In this document: positions 37,972-49,822 of the stretch, piece after piece | Layout of the letters: each line of letters opens with the position of its first letter | Position numbering within the stretch: the first letter of the stretch is position 1 | From: Thermohalobaculum sediminis | Lineage (GTDB): Bacteria > Pseudomonadota > Alphaproteobacteria > Rhodobacterales > Rhodobacteraceae | Length of the DNA stretch: 64,000 bases | Assembly: GCF_023487995.1 (NCBI RefSeq) | Contig: NZ_JAMFKN010000008.1 | Location: 1-64,000 of the forward strand | Direction: 5' to 3' | Program-made: the position numbers and the translations under genes | Notes under the pieces: model-generated | What the model was told of the DNA's origin: nothing | What the model saw: the letters and a program-made list of their open reading frames with translations, nothing else | Databases searched by the model: none

Positions 37972-39894
37972 TCAGCGTCTCATCCGGCCGCCCCCTGTCT
38001 CGCGGAGGTCGGTCGCCCGCGCAACGGCTTCGCCCGCCTCGGGCCGGCCGGGCCCGATCCGCAGCGCCCGCAGCGCGTTGAGGATGACGGCCACGTCGAT
38101 CGCCTCCTGCAACAGCGCCCCCTGCACCGGGGTGATGTGGCCGAGCGCCGCCGCGATCATCCCCGCGAGCGAAAGCCCGATCCCTGCCATCACGCTCTGC
38201 ATCGCGATGGCACGCGCGCCCCGGGCGATCTCGATCCCCGGCAGGATGCGGTCGAGCCGGTCGACCAGCAGCACCACGTCCGCCGCCTCGGCCGAGGCCG
38301 CCGTGCCGCGAGCGCCCATCGCGACGCCCACATCGGCGGCGGCGAGCGCGGGGGCGTCGTTCACCCCGTCGCCGATCATCATCACGGGGCCGACCTTGCG
38401 CTCGGTCACCACGACCAGCACCTTCTGGTCCGGGCTCAGTTCCGCGCGCACTGCGTCGAAGCCCAGCCCCTCGGTGACCGCCTCGGCCACCACGCGCCGG
38501 TCGCCGGTGGCGAGCACGATGCGCTCGACCCCGAGGCGCCTCAGCGCCGCGAGGAAATCGCCCGTTCCCGCGCGCAGCGCGTCCGCGAGCGTCAGCGTCG
38601 CGGCAAGCTGTCCATCGACCGCCACGCTGACCGTGACGGAGCCCGGCTCGGATCCGCCGCCCTCCGGCGCGTCGAGCCCCAACCGCCGCGCCACGAAGCC
38701 GGGGCCGCCGACCACCACGGCGCGACCCTCGACCCGGCCGTCGACTCCCTCGCCGGGCGTCTCGACCGCTCCCTCCGGGATGCCGAGGCCGAGCCCGCGA
38801 CCACGCGCCTCGGCGACGATGGCCTGCGCGACCGGGTGTTTCGAGGCCTGTTCGAGCGATGCCGCGAGGCGCAGGATCTCGTCCTCGGCCAGCGTGTCGT
38901 GGCGCTCGATCGCGACCAGCCCCGGGCGCCCGTCGGTCAGCGTGCCGGTCTTGTCGATGACGATGCCGCGCACCTGACCCAGCACCTCCAGCACCTTGGC
39001 GCCCTTGATCAGCACCCCCTGATGCGCGGCCCGCGACAGCCCGGCTACCAGCGCCACGGGAACGGCGAGGATCAGCGGGCAGGGCGTCGCGACCACCAGC
39101 ACCGCGACCGCCCGGATCGGGTCGCCGGTGACCGACCAGGCGACCCCCGCAATCGTCAGCGTCAGCGCCAGGAACCCCATGGCGTAGCGGTCCGCCATCC
39201 GCGCCATCGGTGCGCGGGAGGCTTGCGCCTGCTCGACCAGCCGCACGATCCCGGCATAGGTGCTCTCGGCGGCGCGGCGCGTGGCCATGAGGTCGAAGGC
39301 ACCGCCCGCATTGGTCGAGCCGCTCATCACCGCCTCGCCCGAGCCGCGGCGCACCGGGAGAGACTCTCCCGTAAGCGCCGATTCGTCGAGCAGCGCGAGC
39401 CCGCCCGCCACGCTGCCGTCCACCGGCGCGATGTCGCCCTGCCGGATCATCAGCCGGTCGCCCGGCGCGATGGCGTCGAGCGGCACCTCCTCGAGCCCGC
39501 CATCGCGGTGGCGCAGCGCCGTGCGTGGGACGCGCGACAACAGGTCCGTCATCTCGCGCCGCGCCCGGTGGGACGCGAAGTCCTCGAGATGCTGGCCCCC
39601 CGCATACATCAGCGCGACGACCGCGGCGGCGAGCGTCTCGCCGAACACCAGCGCCGCGGTCATCGACACCGCCGCCACGATGTCGAGCCCGGTCTCGCCC
39701 CGGCGCAGGGTGGTCACGATCTCGACGACCAGCGCGCCCAGAACCGGCAGGGTCGCCAGCATCCAGACCGCCGATGCCGCGCCCGCCTGCCCGCCCCACC
39801 AGAGCCCGAGGCCGGCCGCGAGCCCCAGCGCCGGAAGCGCGACCAGGCCGGGCTTGGCGGCGCGGCGCAGGGCGTCGAGATCGGGGAGCGTCAT
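37972..39894 (-). CDS. Metal-transporting P1B ATPase with TPC motif
   Basis: A 640-residue membrane pump with TGES (175-178), the membrane metal site TPC (270-272, in ATPCPLILAVP), phosphorylation site DKTGT (314-318), the HP motif SKHPVAQAI, and GDGVNDAPAL. It lacks an N-terminal heavy-metal domain. The TPC motif plus QEAID in the last helices resembles the group that includes the Ni/Fe exporter Nia (P1B-5, from memory), not the CPC copper pumps. It is the last gene of the nir operon and overlaps the gene before it (ATGA). Efflux of iron or nickel, or supply for heme d1 or CO dehydrogenase, are possible roles. Upstream open frame to 39963 is the neighbour read out of phase. Confidence 0.8.
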   Translation of the reverse strand: MTLPDLDALRRAAKPGLVALPALGLAAGLGLWWGGQAGAASAVWMLATLPVLGALVVEIVTTLRRGETGLDIVAAVSMTAALVFGETLAAAVVALMYAGGQHLEDFASHRARREMTDLLSRVPRTALRHRDGGLEEVPLDAIAPGDRLMIRQGDIAPVDGSVAGGLALLDESALTGESLPVRRGSGEAVMSGSTNAGGAFDLMATRRAAESTYAGIVRLVEQAQASRAPMARMADRYAMGFLALTLTIAGVAWSVTGDPIRAVAVLVVATPCPLILAVPVALVAGLSRAAHQGVLIKGAKVLEVLGQVRGIVIDKTGTLTDGRPGLVAIERHDTLAEDEILRLAASLEQASKHPVAQAIVAEARGRGLGLGIPEGAVETPGEGVDGRVEGRAVVVGGPGFVARRLGLDAPEGGGSEPGSVTVSVAVDGQLAATLTLADALRAGTGDFLAALRRLGVERIVLATGDRRVVAEAVTEGLGFDAVRAELSPDQKVLVVVTERKVGPVMMIGDGVNDAPALAAADVGVAMGARGTAASAEAADVVLLVDRLDRILPGIEIARGARAIAMQSVMAGIGLSLAGMIAAALGHITPVQGALLQEAIDVAVILNALRALRIGPGRPEAGEAVARATDLRETGGGRMRR

Positions 39895-40151
39895 CCGCGC
39901 GGACCGCCGGGCCCCGCGTCGGCCTCGTCCATCAGCCGGCGCAGGCGCCGCCCGGCCCACCATGTCGCGGGCACCCCCAGCGGCAACGCCCAGATCAGCG
40001 CCGTCACCGGGTCGAGCGCCGGCAGGCCCAGCGCCTGCCCCATCAGCCCGAGGAAGAACAGGTTGATCGCGACCGTCCCCGCCGCCGCTGGATAGAGCAG
40101 GAGTCCCAGCCGCCAGACCGGCCAGCGCCCGTCCCGAGGTACCGCGCTCAC
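39891..40151 (-). CDS. Small two-helix membrane protein in nir operon
   Basis: 86 residues with two hydrophobic segments (about 12-34 and 42-62) and a basic end GRRLRRLMDEAD. It recalls the small NnrT-type proteins of denitrifiers, but the match is too weak to name. The GTG start at 40151 overlaps the stop of the chelatase-like gene by 4 bases, and its stop overlaps the ATPase start by 4 bases. It could help the ATPase or the respiratory complex. Confidence 0.6.
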   Translation of the reverse strand: MSAVPRDGRWPVWRLGLLLYPAAAGTVAINLFFLGLMGQALGLPALDPVTALIWALPLGVPATWWAGRRLRRLMDEADAGPGGPRG

Positions 40152-40915
40152 GCCGCGCGCCTTTCGAGATGCGCGCCCAGGGCCGCCGCGATCAGCGCGG
40201 GGATGCCCTCGTCGGTGCCGATGGGGTCGAGCAGCGGACCGCCGAAGCCCGCCTCGGCCAGCGCCTCGGGCAGGTCCTGCTCGACATGGCCCGCGCGCCC
40301 GGCGAACAGCGGCAGGCACAGCGCCGGCCCCTCGATCCGCGCGGCGTCGGCGAGATAGGGCGCCTCGTCGACATAGCCCGTGCGCACCGCGGCAAAGACA
40401 CCCGTCGCGGCGACGGCGCGGGCCACCCGCTCGGCGGCCGCGCGCGGGCGGGCGTCGCTGGGCGAGCCATGGGCGGCGATCAGCAGGGTCGCGGCACCCG
40501 GCACGATCCCCGCAGCCTCGGCACCCTCGCGCGCACGGTGTAGGCACAGCCCGGGTAGTGCGGGGTCGAGGCCCAGCGGCGCCAGCACCTCGGCCCCGAC
40601 GGCGCCCGCGAGCCGCAGGCGCCGGGGAAGTTCGTCGCTCACGAACCAGCCATCGGCCATGAAGTGCGGATAGACCAGAAGCGGCGCGCCGGTCGCGCGC
40701 AACGCCCCCACCGCGGCGCCCAGCGCGCCATGCGCGGCCAGAGTCGCGCCGCGCACCTGCCAGCCGGGGAGGTGCTTCGCCACGCGCGCGGCCAGCGCCC
40801 GCATCGCTGCCTCGGGCCCGTCGGGGGCCGAGGGCGAGCCGTGCGCGACGATCAACGCCGCGCCCGCCGGCTCAGTGGCTGGTGCCGTCCGAGAAGGTGA
40901 TCTTGTTCCAGACAT
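40148..40915 (-). CDS. CbiX/SirB-like sirohydrochlorin chelatase-type protein
   Basis: About 255 residues made of two similar halves. LIVAHGSPSAPDGPEAAMRAL opens the first and LLIAAHGSPSDARPRAAAERV the second, each with the His of the CbiX metal site; VYPHFMADGWFV is also typical. CbiX/SirB proteins insert Fe or Co into sirohydrochlorin. In a heme d1 operon it could act on the shared sirohydrochlorin/siroheme branch. The start is uncertain: ATG 40915, inside the end of nirN, or TTG 40855 at LIVAHG. Confidence 0.75.
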   Translation of the reverse strand: MSGTRSPSRTAPATEPAGAALIVAHGSPSAPDGPEAAMRALAARVAKHLPGWQVRGATLAAHGALGAAVGALRATGAPLLVYPHFMADGWFVSDELPRRLRLAGAVGAEVLAPLGLDPALPGLCLHRAREGAEAAGIVPGAATLLIAAHGSPSDARPRAAAERVARAVAATGVFAAVRTGYVDEAPYLADAARIEGPALCLPLFAGRAGHVEQDLPEALAEAGFGGPLLDPIGTDEGIPALIAAALGAHLERRAA

Positions 40916-42422
40916 TGTATTTTCCCGAGGGCTTGCGCATCGGCAGGCGTTTGACCTCCTCGAGCGTCGCTGCATCGTAGACGATGATCGCACCGTCGTC
41001 CTCCCACACGCTGACCAGCGCGTGGCGGCCATGGCGGTCGAACTCGACATGGGCGACCGTCGCGCCCGGCTCGGGGCGCAGGGTCCGGACGACCTGAAGC
41101 GTCTGCTTGTCGATCACATGCATCGCGTCGCGGTTGGGGCCGAAGAACACATCGGCCCAGACATAGGGCGAATTCTCGTGGCTTCGAAGGAAGAATCCGG
41201 GGCCCAGCGTCTCGATGGTGCCGACCAGCTTCCAGCTCTCGGTGTCGATGACCGACAGGCGCGGCTCCTTGAGGTGCGGCGTCGCCATCACGCGGCGCCC
41301 GTCGCGCAGCCACGAGATGCCCGAGCCCAGATGCGGCATGCCGGGCAGCGGCAGTTCCGCGATCTCGCGCCCCACGGTCAGGTTCACCACCACGCCGCGT
41401 GCCCCGTCGCGCGAGGCGCCGATCAGGTTGCGATAGTCGGGGGTGAAGAAGAAGTCGTCCAAGGGCTCGGACACCGCGATCCGGCGCCGCGCGAACAGGC
41501 CCTGCGACGAGGGCAGCCCCTCGACCATCCCCTTTTCGCGACTGTGCACGAAGCCCTCGTAGACCGGAGGGGCGTTCGGGTCTGTCGCGATCTCCCAGAT
41601 CTCGGGCGCGTCCTTGAGCGCGAGGATGAAGCTGTCGCGCGCCGGCGCCTGGTAGACCGCCGAGACGCGCGACGGCGTGCCGTCCTTGTCCGCCACCTGG
41701 AACACCCGCTCGACCGAGAGGTCGGCGGTGGACAGGATCGTCAGCGTCGCCGGCAGGTAGTTGGCGACCGCCAGATGCCTGCCGTCCTTCGAGATGGCGA
41801 TGTTGCGGCTGTTGAGCCCGGCGCGGACCCGGCCGACCTCGGCCAAGCTCCAGAGGTCGTATTTCTGCACCCAGCCGTCGCGCGACATGATGAAGACAAA
41901 GCGCCCGTCGGGCGCGAATTTCGGCCCGCCATGCACGGCGAAGGGCGTCTCGAAGCGGTCGATGACCTCGAAGCGGTCGCCGTCCAGCACGCTCACATGG
42001 CTGTCGCCGGTCTCGACCACCAGGAACAGGTTCATCGGGTCGGCGGTGAACACCGGCGCCTCGGCGGCGCGGTAGTCGGGGTTCGCCATCAGGCTCGCGG
42101 CGATCTCGTCCGGCCCCCAGCCGGGCACCTCGGCCAGCGGCGCCCGCAGCCACTCGGCCAGCGCCGCGATCTCGGCCTCGGCCAGCGTGTCGGCGAAGCC
42201 CGGCATCTGCGTGGCCGCGCGCCCTCGCGCGATCACTTCGCCCAGTGCCGGGCCGCGCATCCGGGTCAGCGTCTCGGGGATCAGCGCGGGGCCGGTGCCG
42301 CCCAGCCGCCCCTCGCCGTGGCAGGCGGCGCAGTGTTCGGCATAGAGCGCCGTGGGCTCCGCCCCCACGGGCGCGGCCAGTAGCGCGAGCGCGAGGCTAG
42401 TTGAAGCGATGCGCCGGATCAT
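40872..42422 (-). CDS. nirN: NirN, c-d1 type cytochrome of heme d1 maturation
   Basis: A 516-residue periplasmic protein: signal peptide 1-21, heme c site C31-A-A-C34-H35, and a C-terminal eight-bladed d1-type propeller ([27 protein letters not shown] ... [20 protein letters not shown]). NirN resembles NirS. It catalyses the last step of heme d1 formation, introducing the acrylate double bond in dihydro-heme d1, and hands d1 to NirS. The start overlaps nirJ by 26 bases. Confidence 0.92.
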   Translation of the reverse strand: MIRRIASTSLALALLAAPVGAEPTALYAEHCAACHGEGRLGGTGPALIPETLTRMRGPALGEVIARGRAATQMPGFADTLAEAEIAALAEWLRAPLAEVPGWGPDEIAASLMANPDYRAAEAPVFTADPMNLFLVVETGDSHVSVLDGDRFEVIDRFETPFAVHGGPKFAPDGRFVFIMSRDGWVQKYDLWSLAEVGRVRAGLNSRNIAISKDGRHLAVANYLPATLTILSTADLSVERVFQVADKDGTPSRVSAVYQAPARDSFILALKDAPEIWEIATDPNAPPVYEGFVHSREKGMVEGLPSSQGLFARRRIAVSEPLDDFFFTPDYRNLIGASRDGARGVVVNLTVGREIAELPLPGMPHLGSGISWLRDGRRVMATPHLKEPRLSVIDTESWKLVGTIETLGPGFFLRSHENSPYVWADVFFGPNRDAMHVIDKQTLQVVRTLRPEPGATVAHVEFDRHGRHALVSVWEDDGAIIVYDAATLEEVKRLPMRKPSGKYNVWNKITFSDGTSH

Positions 42423-43605
42423 GGCTTTTTCCCCGGAACGGCGTGACTTCGAGGCGCGGGGCCGGATCGACGCCGATCTCGGCGTCGTCGAGATAGCAGG
42501 CCGGGTCCTCGGCCCATGGATCGCCGGTCAGCTGCAGCGCGCGGATACGCGTGTTGCCGCCGCACACGGCCTGATGCGCGCAGTCGCCGCAGCGGCCCTT
42601 GAGCGGGCGCGGGCGCTTGCGCAGTTCCGCCAGCATCGGGTCGTCGCCCGTCCAGAGCGCCGAGAAGGGCGCCTGCCGCACATTTCCGATGGTGTAGTCC
42701 GACCAGTAGGTGTCGGGATGCACGTTGCCCTGCGGGTCGATATTGGCGACGCCCACGCCCGAGCTGTTGCCGCCCCAGGCCTGCAGGTGGCGGCACAGAT
42801 GCGCGACCTTGTCGGGCGAGAAGTTCGCCTCGACCCAGCGCAGCAAATAGACGGCATCAGCGTCGTTGTTGCCGGTGACGATCTCCAGCGGCTGTCCCTC
42901 GGCCGCCGCCACCCAGGCGCGGTCGAGCAGGATGTCCATCGCCCAGCGCGTGCGCCTGCGGTCCGCGTCCTCGCCCCGGTGCTTGTCGCCGCGCCCGGCA
43001 TAGACGAGGTGCGAGAGATAGAACTTGTCCACCCCCTCGTCGTCGCAGAGCGCGAGCAGGTCCGGAAGCTGCGAGGCGTTGTCGGCGGTGATGGTGAAGC
43101 GCAGCCCTACCTTGATGCCGCGCGCCTTGCAGGCCCTGACCCCCGCCAGCGCCATGTCGAAGGCGCCGGCGCGCCCGCGGAACCAGTCGTTCGTCCGCCC
43201 GATCCCGTCGAGGCTGATGCCGACATAGTCGAAGCCGATCTCGGCCACCCGGTCGGCGGTCTCGCGCACCACACCCGTGCCGTTGGTCGAGAGCGACAGA
43301 TACATCCCCATCTGCCGCGCGCGGCCGGCGATCTCGAACAGGTCGCGCCGCGCCAGCGGCTCGCCGCCCGAAAGGATGAGGGCGGGGATGCGGAAGGCGC
43401 CCAGATCCTCCAGCACCGCCATCGCCTCGTCGTGCGTCAGCTCGCCAGGGAACTCGACGTCGGCCGAAGTGGTGTAGCAGTGCCGGCAGCGCAGGTTGCA
43501 GCGCCGCGTGAGGTTCCAGATCACCACCGGCCGCACCGGGCCGCGGCGGTGACGCACCGGCGTCGGCTCGACCAGTTCGCGCATGTATTGCGAAAGCCGG
43601 AACAT
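42397..43605 (-). CDS. nirJ: NirJ, radical SAM enzyme of heme d1 synthesis
   Basis: A 402-residue cytosolic enzyme. The radical-SAM cluster is C36-x3-C40-x2-C43 (CNLRCRHC), followed by [11 protein letters not shown] and a C-terminal SPASM-like cysteine set ([21 protein letters not shown]). It removes the propionate chains of didecarboxysiroheme and leaves the two oxo groups of heme d1. A strong GGGAGGGG lies before the ATG. One base separates it from nirH. Confidence 0.95.
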   Translation of the reverse strand: MFRLSQYMRELVEPTPVRHRRGPVRPVVIWNLTRRCNLRCRHCYTTSADVEFPGELTHDEAMAVLEDLGAFRIPALILSGGEPLARRDLFEIAGRARQMGMYLSLSTNGTGVVRETADRVAEIGFDYVGISLDGIGRTNDWFRGRAGAFDMALAGVRACKARGIKVGLRFTITADNASQLPDLLALCDDEGVDKFYLSHLVYAGRGDKHRGEDADRRRTRWAMDILLDRAWVAAAEGQPLEIVTGNNDADAVYLLRWVEANFSPDKVAHLCRHLQAWGGNSSGVGVANIDPQGNVHPDTYWSDYTIGNVRQAPFSALWTGDDPMLAELRKRPRPLKGRCGDCAHQAVCGGNTRIRALQLTGDPWAEDPACYLDDAEIGVDPAPRLEVTPFRGKSHDPAHRFN

Positions 43606-43606
43606 C

Positions 43607-44095
43607 TTACCCCTCCCGTCGGGCCAGCCTCAGCCCGGTCTTCTTGAGGATGCGCGTCGAATAGAGCACGTCGTCCGCCCGGCAGCCGGGCCCCAGCAGC
43701 ACGCGGATCGCGGCGCGCTTTTCCTCGACCTCGGCGCGGTCGTGGCCATGGACCATGGCGAACAGGTTGTAGGGCCAGTCGGGCAGCGCTCGGGGGCGCA
43801 GGTAGCAATGCGTGACGAACTCCAGCGCCCCCACCTGCCGACCCAGCCGGCTCGCTTCCGTATCCTCGACGTCCCAGACGGTCATGCCGTTGGCCGCGAG
43901 GCCCAGCGCATAGTGGTTGGGCGCAAGCGCGATGCGCCTCACGACGCCGCGCGCCTGCATGGCGGCGAGGCGGTCGATCACCTCGGCCTCGCTGAGGCCC
44001 AGACGCTCGGCCACGGCGGCATAGGGCGCGGGCGCCAGCGGCAGCCCTGCCCCGGTCGCCTCGATGATCCGCCGGTCGGTCGCGTCGATCGTCAT
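43607..44095 (-). CDS. nirH: NirH, siroheme decarboxylase subunit
   Basis: A 162-residue Lrp/AsnC-like protein: N-terminal helix-turn-helix ([41 protein letters not shown]) and ligand-type alpha/beta domain. It is not a regulator: NirD, L, G and H together decarboxylate siroheme to didecarboxysiroheme. The start ATG 44095 overlaps the nirG stop. Confidence 0.9.
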   Translation of the reverse strand: MTIDATDRRIIEATGAGLPLAPAPYAAVAERLGLSEAEVIDRLAAMQARGVVRRIALAPNHYALGLAANGMTVWDVEDTEASRLGRQVGALEFVTHCYLRPRALPDWPYNLFAMVHGHDRAEVEEKRAAIRVLLGPGCRADDVLYSTRILKKTGLRLARREG

Positions 44096-44562
44096 GCCGC
44101 CACCCGGAAGCCGATGAAGAATTCCTCGAGCTTCGGAAACAGGAGCACAGGCAGCCCCGTCGCCTCCTCGATCCGTCGCGCCGTCTGCGTGATCCCCTCG
44201 GGCGTCTCGGTGGCCAGGACGAACCACATGTTGAGCCGGTGCGCACGTTCATAATTATGCGCGACCTCCGGTTGCGCATTGACTTCGGTCATGACCGTCT
44301 CGAAGCGGTCGGCCGGCACCGCCATGGCGCAGAGGCAGAAGGCGCCGCCCATGGCGGCGGCGTCGAAGAACGGCCCGAAGCGGGTGATCGCACCAGTTTC
44401 CCGCAGCCGCGCGAGCCGGGCGATCAGCGCGTCCTCCGACAGCCCCAACGCCTCGCCCGCCTCGGCGAAGGGGCGGGGCGAGAGGGGGAAGCCCTCCTGC
44501 AGCGCGTTCAGGATGCGCCGGTCGGTGTCATCCAGCGCGACGGGCGCGGCAGGGCGGCTCAT
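44092..44562 (-). CDS. nirG: NirG, siroheme decarboxylase subunit
   Basis: 156 residues with the same helix-turn-helix plus AsnC-type domain as NirH and NirDL (LDDTDRRILNALQEGFPLSPRPFAEAGEALGLSEDALIARL; VAHNYERAHRLNMWFVLATE). NirG matches siroheme decarboxylase subunits by order and length. The ATG at 44562 overlaps the nirDL stop by 4 bases; nothing upstream in frame is homologous. Confidence 0.9.
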   Translation of the reverse strand: MSRPAAPVALDDTDRRILNALQEGFPLSPRPFAEAGEALGLSEDALIARLARLRETGAITRFGPFFDAAAMGGAFCLCAMAVPADRFETVMTEVNAQPEVAHNYERAHRLNMWFVLATETPEGITQTARRIEEATGLPVLLFPKLEEFFIGFRVAA

Positions 44563-45566
44563 GCGGCGCCCCCCCGATGCTCGGCCGCAGCATTCCCGGC
44601 GATCAGCGCGCCGGTCTGCTTGAAGCAGCGCAGGCTGAACAGCACCTCGTGCGGCGTCGCCGCGAGACCCGCGGCCTCGGCCGCCTGCTCGAGCGTGGCG
44701 ATCGCCTCGGCCCGGCTGCGGGCATGGATCATGCAGTAGAGCGTGTAGGGCCAGACCCCCGGCACCGGGCGGCGCTGGTAGCACAGCGTCACACCCGGCA
44801 CGGCGGCGAGCAGTGGGCCCGCCCGCGCGATGTCGGCCTCGGGCACCTGCCACACCACCATCGCGTTCGACCGCCAGCCCAGCGCGCGGTGGCGCACGAT
44901 GATGCCGATGCGCGACACCACGCCCGCCGCCGCCAGCACCCGGATGCGGGCGAGCACCTCGTCCTCTGAGCGGCCAAGCCGCGCGCCCAGTGCCGCGAAG
45001 GGCCGCGACACCAGCCCCAGCCCGTCCGACAGTGCCTGGAGGATTGGGGCATCGCCCGGCTCGACCGCGCGCGCATCGACCGGCCCGCGCCGCACCGGCA
45101 TCGCCGAGGGGCGGTCGAGCGAGAAGCCGAGATCGAGGTTGAACGGCCGCACCAGCGGCACGTCGAGCACGTCGAGCCCGGTCTCGGCCTCGATGCGGGC
45201 AAGGGTCGCGGCGACATGCGCGCGGTCGGGGCCGGTGGCCACGAACCAGATGTTGCGCTCGTGCTCGCGCAGGTAGGAATGGTTGACGCCCGGCAGGCGG
45301 CCGATTGCCTCGGCCACCTCGTCAATCCGCCAGTCGGGCGCGGCGACGGCGGCGAGCGTGCTCGCCCCCGCCGTGTTCGGCCGGAAGGTCCCGCCCACCC
45401 GGCTGATCGCCCCGGCGGCGCCGAGCGCGGCAAGACGTGCCAGCACTTCGGCCTCGCCGATCCCCATCGCCCCGGCGATGGCGGCATAGGGCCGGGGCAC
45501 CAGCGGCAGGTCGCGCTGCCAGTCGTTCAGCAGCGCATGGTCGCGAGGGTCGAGGCGAAGGCCCAT
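44559..45566 (-). CDS. nirDL: NirDL, fused siroheme decarboxylase subunits
   Basis: 335 residues in two AsnC-like halves: NirD-like 1-165 (LNDWQRDLPLVPRPYAAIAGAMGIGEAEVLARL; YLREHERNIWFVATG) and NirL-like 180-335 (ILQALSDGLGLVSRPFAALGARLGRSEDEVLARI; CYQRRPVPGVWPYTLYCMIH). The fusion is normal in Paracoccus-type clusters. It decarboxylates the C12 and C18 acetate groups of siroheme. The ATG at 45566 is 2 bp from the nirF stop. Confidence 0.92.
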   Translation of the reverse strand: MGLRLDPRDHALLNDWQRDLPLVPRPYAAIAGAMGIGEAEVLARLAALGAAGAISRVGGTFRPNTAGASTLAAVAAPDWRIDEVAEAIGRLPGVNHSYLREHERNIWFVATGPDRAHVAATLARIEAETGLDVLDVPLVRPFNLDLGFSLDRPSAMPVRRGPVDARAVEPGDAPILQALSDGLGLVSRPFAALGARLGRSEDEVLARIRVLAAAGVVSRIGIIVRHRALGWRSNAMVVWQVPEADIARAGPLLAAVPGVTLCYQRRPVPGVWPYTLYCMIHARSRAEAIATLEQAAEAAGLAATPHEVLFSLRCFKQTGALIAGNAAAEHRGGAA

Positions 45567-45568
45567 CG

Positions 45569-46768
45569 TCACAGTCCCATCCGGTGCGCGCGCGCGGTGA
45601 AGAAGATGCCCGAGGGGCTCTCGGCCGCGATCTCGGCGCGTTTCTCGAAGGTCCCGGTGTCGTAGACATCGACCCGCCCGGCATCGCGGACCGAGACCCA
45701 GACCTCGTGGCCGCGGGCGGTGAACTCCATGTGCAGGACGGCGGGGCCGGGGTTCAGCGTGTGGACCACCTCGCCCGAGGCGCTGTCGATCACCTGCACG
45801 GTGTCGTTCAGCGGATGCGCGAAGTTCACCCAGACCTGCCGACCGCCGGGCCGCGCGACGGCAAAGACCGGCTGCCCGTGGGTGGCGGTGCGGCCCACCT
45901 CCTCGAGGCTGCGCGCATCGACCCACAGCACCTCGTGCCGTCCGATCGCGGGCAGCACGAAGCGCTCACCGGCCAGCGCCCAGCCCTCGAGATGCGGCAT
46001 CTTGTAGACCGGCAGCGGCTCCTCGCCCCGGCCATAGCCCGACAGGATCCGGCGCGGCGCTGGCGGGCTCTCCCACAGGTCCAGCGCGGTCAGGCCGTCC
46101 TCGCCGAAAAGTCCGGTGATGTAGCGCCGCCCGTCGCCAGTGATCAGCGCGTCATAGGGGTTCTTGCCCATCCCCTCGATGCGCGTGATCGCGGGCGCGC
46201 TCGACGCGAAGTCGGCGATCCAGGTCTCGCCCGCATCCCAAAGCGAGAAGACGAAGCGGCGCCCCGGCGCGTCCACCAGCCCGATGGTCTTCGAGCCCGT
46301 CGGAATGTCGGCCACGGGGGCGAGCGTCTCGGCGTCGAACACCCGCACGCCGCCCGGCTCGTAGTTCGAGACTGCCACCAGCCGCCCGTCGTCCGAGATG
46401 GCGCCGCCGATGGCGTTGCCCGACTGGATGACACGCGCGGCAATCGCGCCGGTCAGTATGTCGACCTTGGAAAGCCCGCCGTCGCGGCCGAAGACATAGG
46501 CGAAGCGCTGATCCGGCGAATAGACAACCGAGGCGTGCGAAAGGTCGCCCAACTCCGTCACCCGTCCGATGGCGGCCCGCGCGATCTGGTCGACGATCAC
46601 GAGCGAGCCGGTCGCGCGCTCGACCACGACGCCCAGCGCCCCGGTGCCACGCAGCGTATCCGCGCCGCCAGGCGACGCGGCCAGCGCCGGCGCGGCCAAT
46701 GCCCCCGCGGCCAACCCCAGCGCGCTGCGCCGGGTCAGGCCGCCGCCGGGGCGCGACGTGCGGCTCAC
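45569..46768 (-). CDS. nirF: NirF, heme d1 maturation protein
   Basis: A 399-residue d1-type propeller without heme c. The N-terminus has a twin-arginine-like signal, TRRSALGLAAGALAAPALA, so it acts in the periplasm. The body matches NirF (GALGVVVERATGSLVIVD ... LNPGPAVLHMEFTARGHEVWVSVRDAGRVDVYDT). It is essential for d1 synthesis, with a proposed late step before NirN. The GTG start at 46768 overlaps the nirC stop (GTGA). Confidence 0.92.
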   Translation of the reverse strand: MSRTSRPGGGLTRRSALGLAAGALAAPALAASPGGADTLRGTGALGVVVERATGSLVIVDQIARAAIGRVTELGDLSHASVVYSPDQRFAYVFGRDGGLSKVDILTGAIAARVIQSGNAIGGAISDDGRLVAVSNYEPGGVRVFDAETLAPVADIPTGSKTIGLVDAPGRRFVFSLWDAGETWIADFASSAPAITRIEGMGKNPYDALITGDGRRYITGLFGEDGLTALDLWESPPAPRRILSGYGRGEEPLPVYKMPHLEGWALAGERFVLPAIGRHEVLWVDARSLEEVGRTATHGQPVFAVARPGGRQVWVNFAHPLNDTVQVIDSASGEVVHTLNPGPAVLHMEFTARGHEVWVSVRDAGRVDVYDTGTFEKRAEIAAESPSGIFFTARAHRMGL

Positions 46769-47088
46769 GGGCGCTCGGTCCGCAGCAGGTAGTCGGCGAT
46801 CCATCGGGCGTCCTCCTCGGTTATAAGCGGGCGCCAGGGCGGCATCGCCGTGCCCGGCACCCCGTCGAGAATGATGGCGGCAAGGCTCTCGGGCTCGGTG
46901 CCCGCCAGCGCCTCGGAGCCGATGTCGGGACCGAGCCCCCCCTTGAGCGTGAGCCCGTGGCACGAGCCGCAGTCCTGCACCACCAACCGCTCCAGCGCCG
47001 CGGCGCGCTCGGGGCTCACCTCGCCCGCCATCGCGGCGCAGGGCAGCGCCGCGAGCGCGAGGGCGAGGCGGGCCAGCCAGTCAGGCAC
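46765..47088 (-). CDS. nirC: NirC, small c-type cytochrome
   Basis: 107 residues with a signal peptide (to about AMAG, 22), heme c site C40-G-S-C43-H44, and a likely axial Met in GVPGTAMPPWRP. NirC is a periplasmic monoheme cytochrome that can give electrons to NirS and is linked to d1 maturation. The GTG at 47088 overlaps the nirE end by 8 bases. The longer upstream frame is nirE out of phase. Confidence 0.9.
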   Translation of the reverse strand: MPDWLARLALALAALPCAAMAGEVSPERAAALERLVVQDCGSCHGLTLKGGLGPDIGSEALAGTEPESLAAIILDGVPGTAMPPWRPLITEEDARWIADYLLRTERP

Positions 47089-47872
47089 AGGCGGCCTCCC
47101 GCTGCGCGCCGGCGGCGAGGCGCGCGACCATCTCGCCCGGCGCCTCGCGGTAGAGCCAGACGACCCGGCCAATGATGAACAGCACCGGCCCGTCGAAGCC
47201 CGCGCGGGTCGCGTCGTCGGCGACCGTGTCGAGGCGCGAGACCAGCCGGCGCTCGCGCGGGGTCGTGGCGCTCGCGATCGCCATCGCGGGCAGGTCGCCC
47301 GGCATGCCGTGCTCGAGCAGCTTTCCGGCGATCTGCGGCATGTTCGCAGCCCCCATGTAGACGACCACCGTCGTGTCGGGATCGGCGAGGCCCCGCCAGT
47401 CGAGATCGAGCGGCGCGTCCGCCCGGCAATGTCCGGTGACGTAGCGCACGCCCGAGGCAAGCCCGCGATGGGTGAGCGAGACGCCCGTGGCCGCCGCCGC
47501 GCCCTGCGCCGCGGTGATGCCGGGAACCACCTCGAAGGGGATGCCCTCGGCGTGAAGCTCGGCCGCCTCCTCGGAGCCGCGGCCGAAGATGTAGGGATCG
47601 CCCCCCTTCAGCCGCACCACCATCCGCCCTTGCAGCGCAAGCCGGACCAGCAGGCGGTTGATCTCCTCCTGCGGCACGGGGTGGTTGCGCGGCGCCTTGC
47701 CGACCGGGATCAGGCGGGCGGCGGCGGGGGCGAGCGCGAGGATCTCGGGCGAGACGAGGCGGTCATGGACCACGACCTCGGCGGCTCCGATCAGCCGCGC
47801 GGCCCGCAGCGTCAGAAGGTCGGGGGCGCCGGGGCCTGCGCCGACCAGGTAGACCCGTCCGATCCGTTTCAT
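47081..47872 (-). CDS. nirE: NirE, uroporphyrinogen III C-methyltransferase
   Basis: A 263-residue SUMT (CobA-type) enzyme that methylates uroporphyrinogen III twice to precorrin-2, the start of the heme d1 branch. Motifs are VYLVGAGPGAPDLLTLRAARLI (SAM site), VVRLKGGDPYIFGRGSEE, VVPGITAAQGAAAATGVSLTHRG and the GRVVWL end. GAGG precedes the ATG at 47872. It is 64 bp downstream of nirS. Confidence 0.95.
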   Translation of the reverse strand: MKRIGRVYLVGAGPGAPDLLTLRAARLIGAAEVVVHDRLVSPEILALAPAAARLIPVGKAPRNHPVPQEEINRLLVRLALQGRMVVRLKGGDPYIFGRGSEEAAELHAEGIPFEVVPGITAAQGAAAATGVSLTHRGLASGVRYVTGHCRADAPLDLDWRGLADPDTTVVVYMGAANMPQIAGKLLEHGMPGDLPAMAIASATTPRERRLVSRLDTVADDATRAGFDGPVLFIIGRVVWLYREAPGEMVARLAAGAQREAACA

Positions 47873-47936
47873 GGCGCCCTCGTGAGTTCGGGGAAGCAAG
47901 GCGCGGGGGCGGGCAGCCGCCCCCGCGCGGGACGCG

Positions 47937-49820
<1,884 letters not shown>

Positions 49821-49822
49821 TC

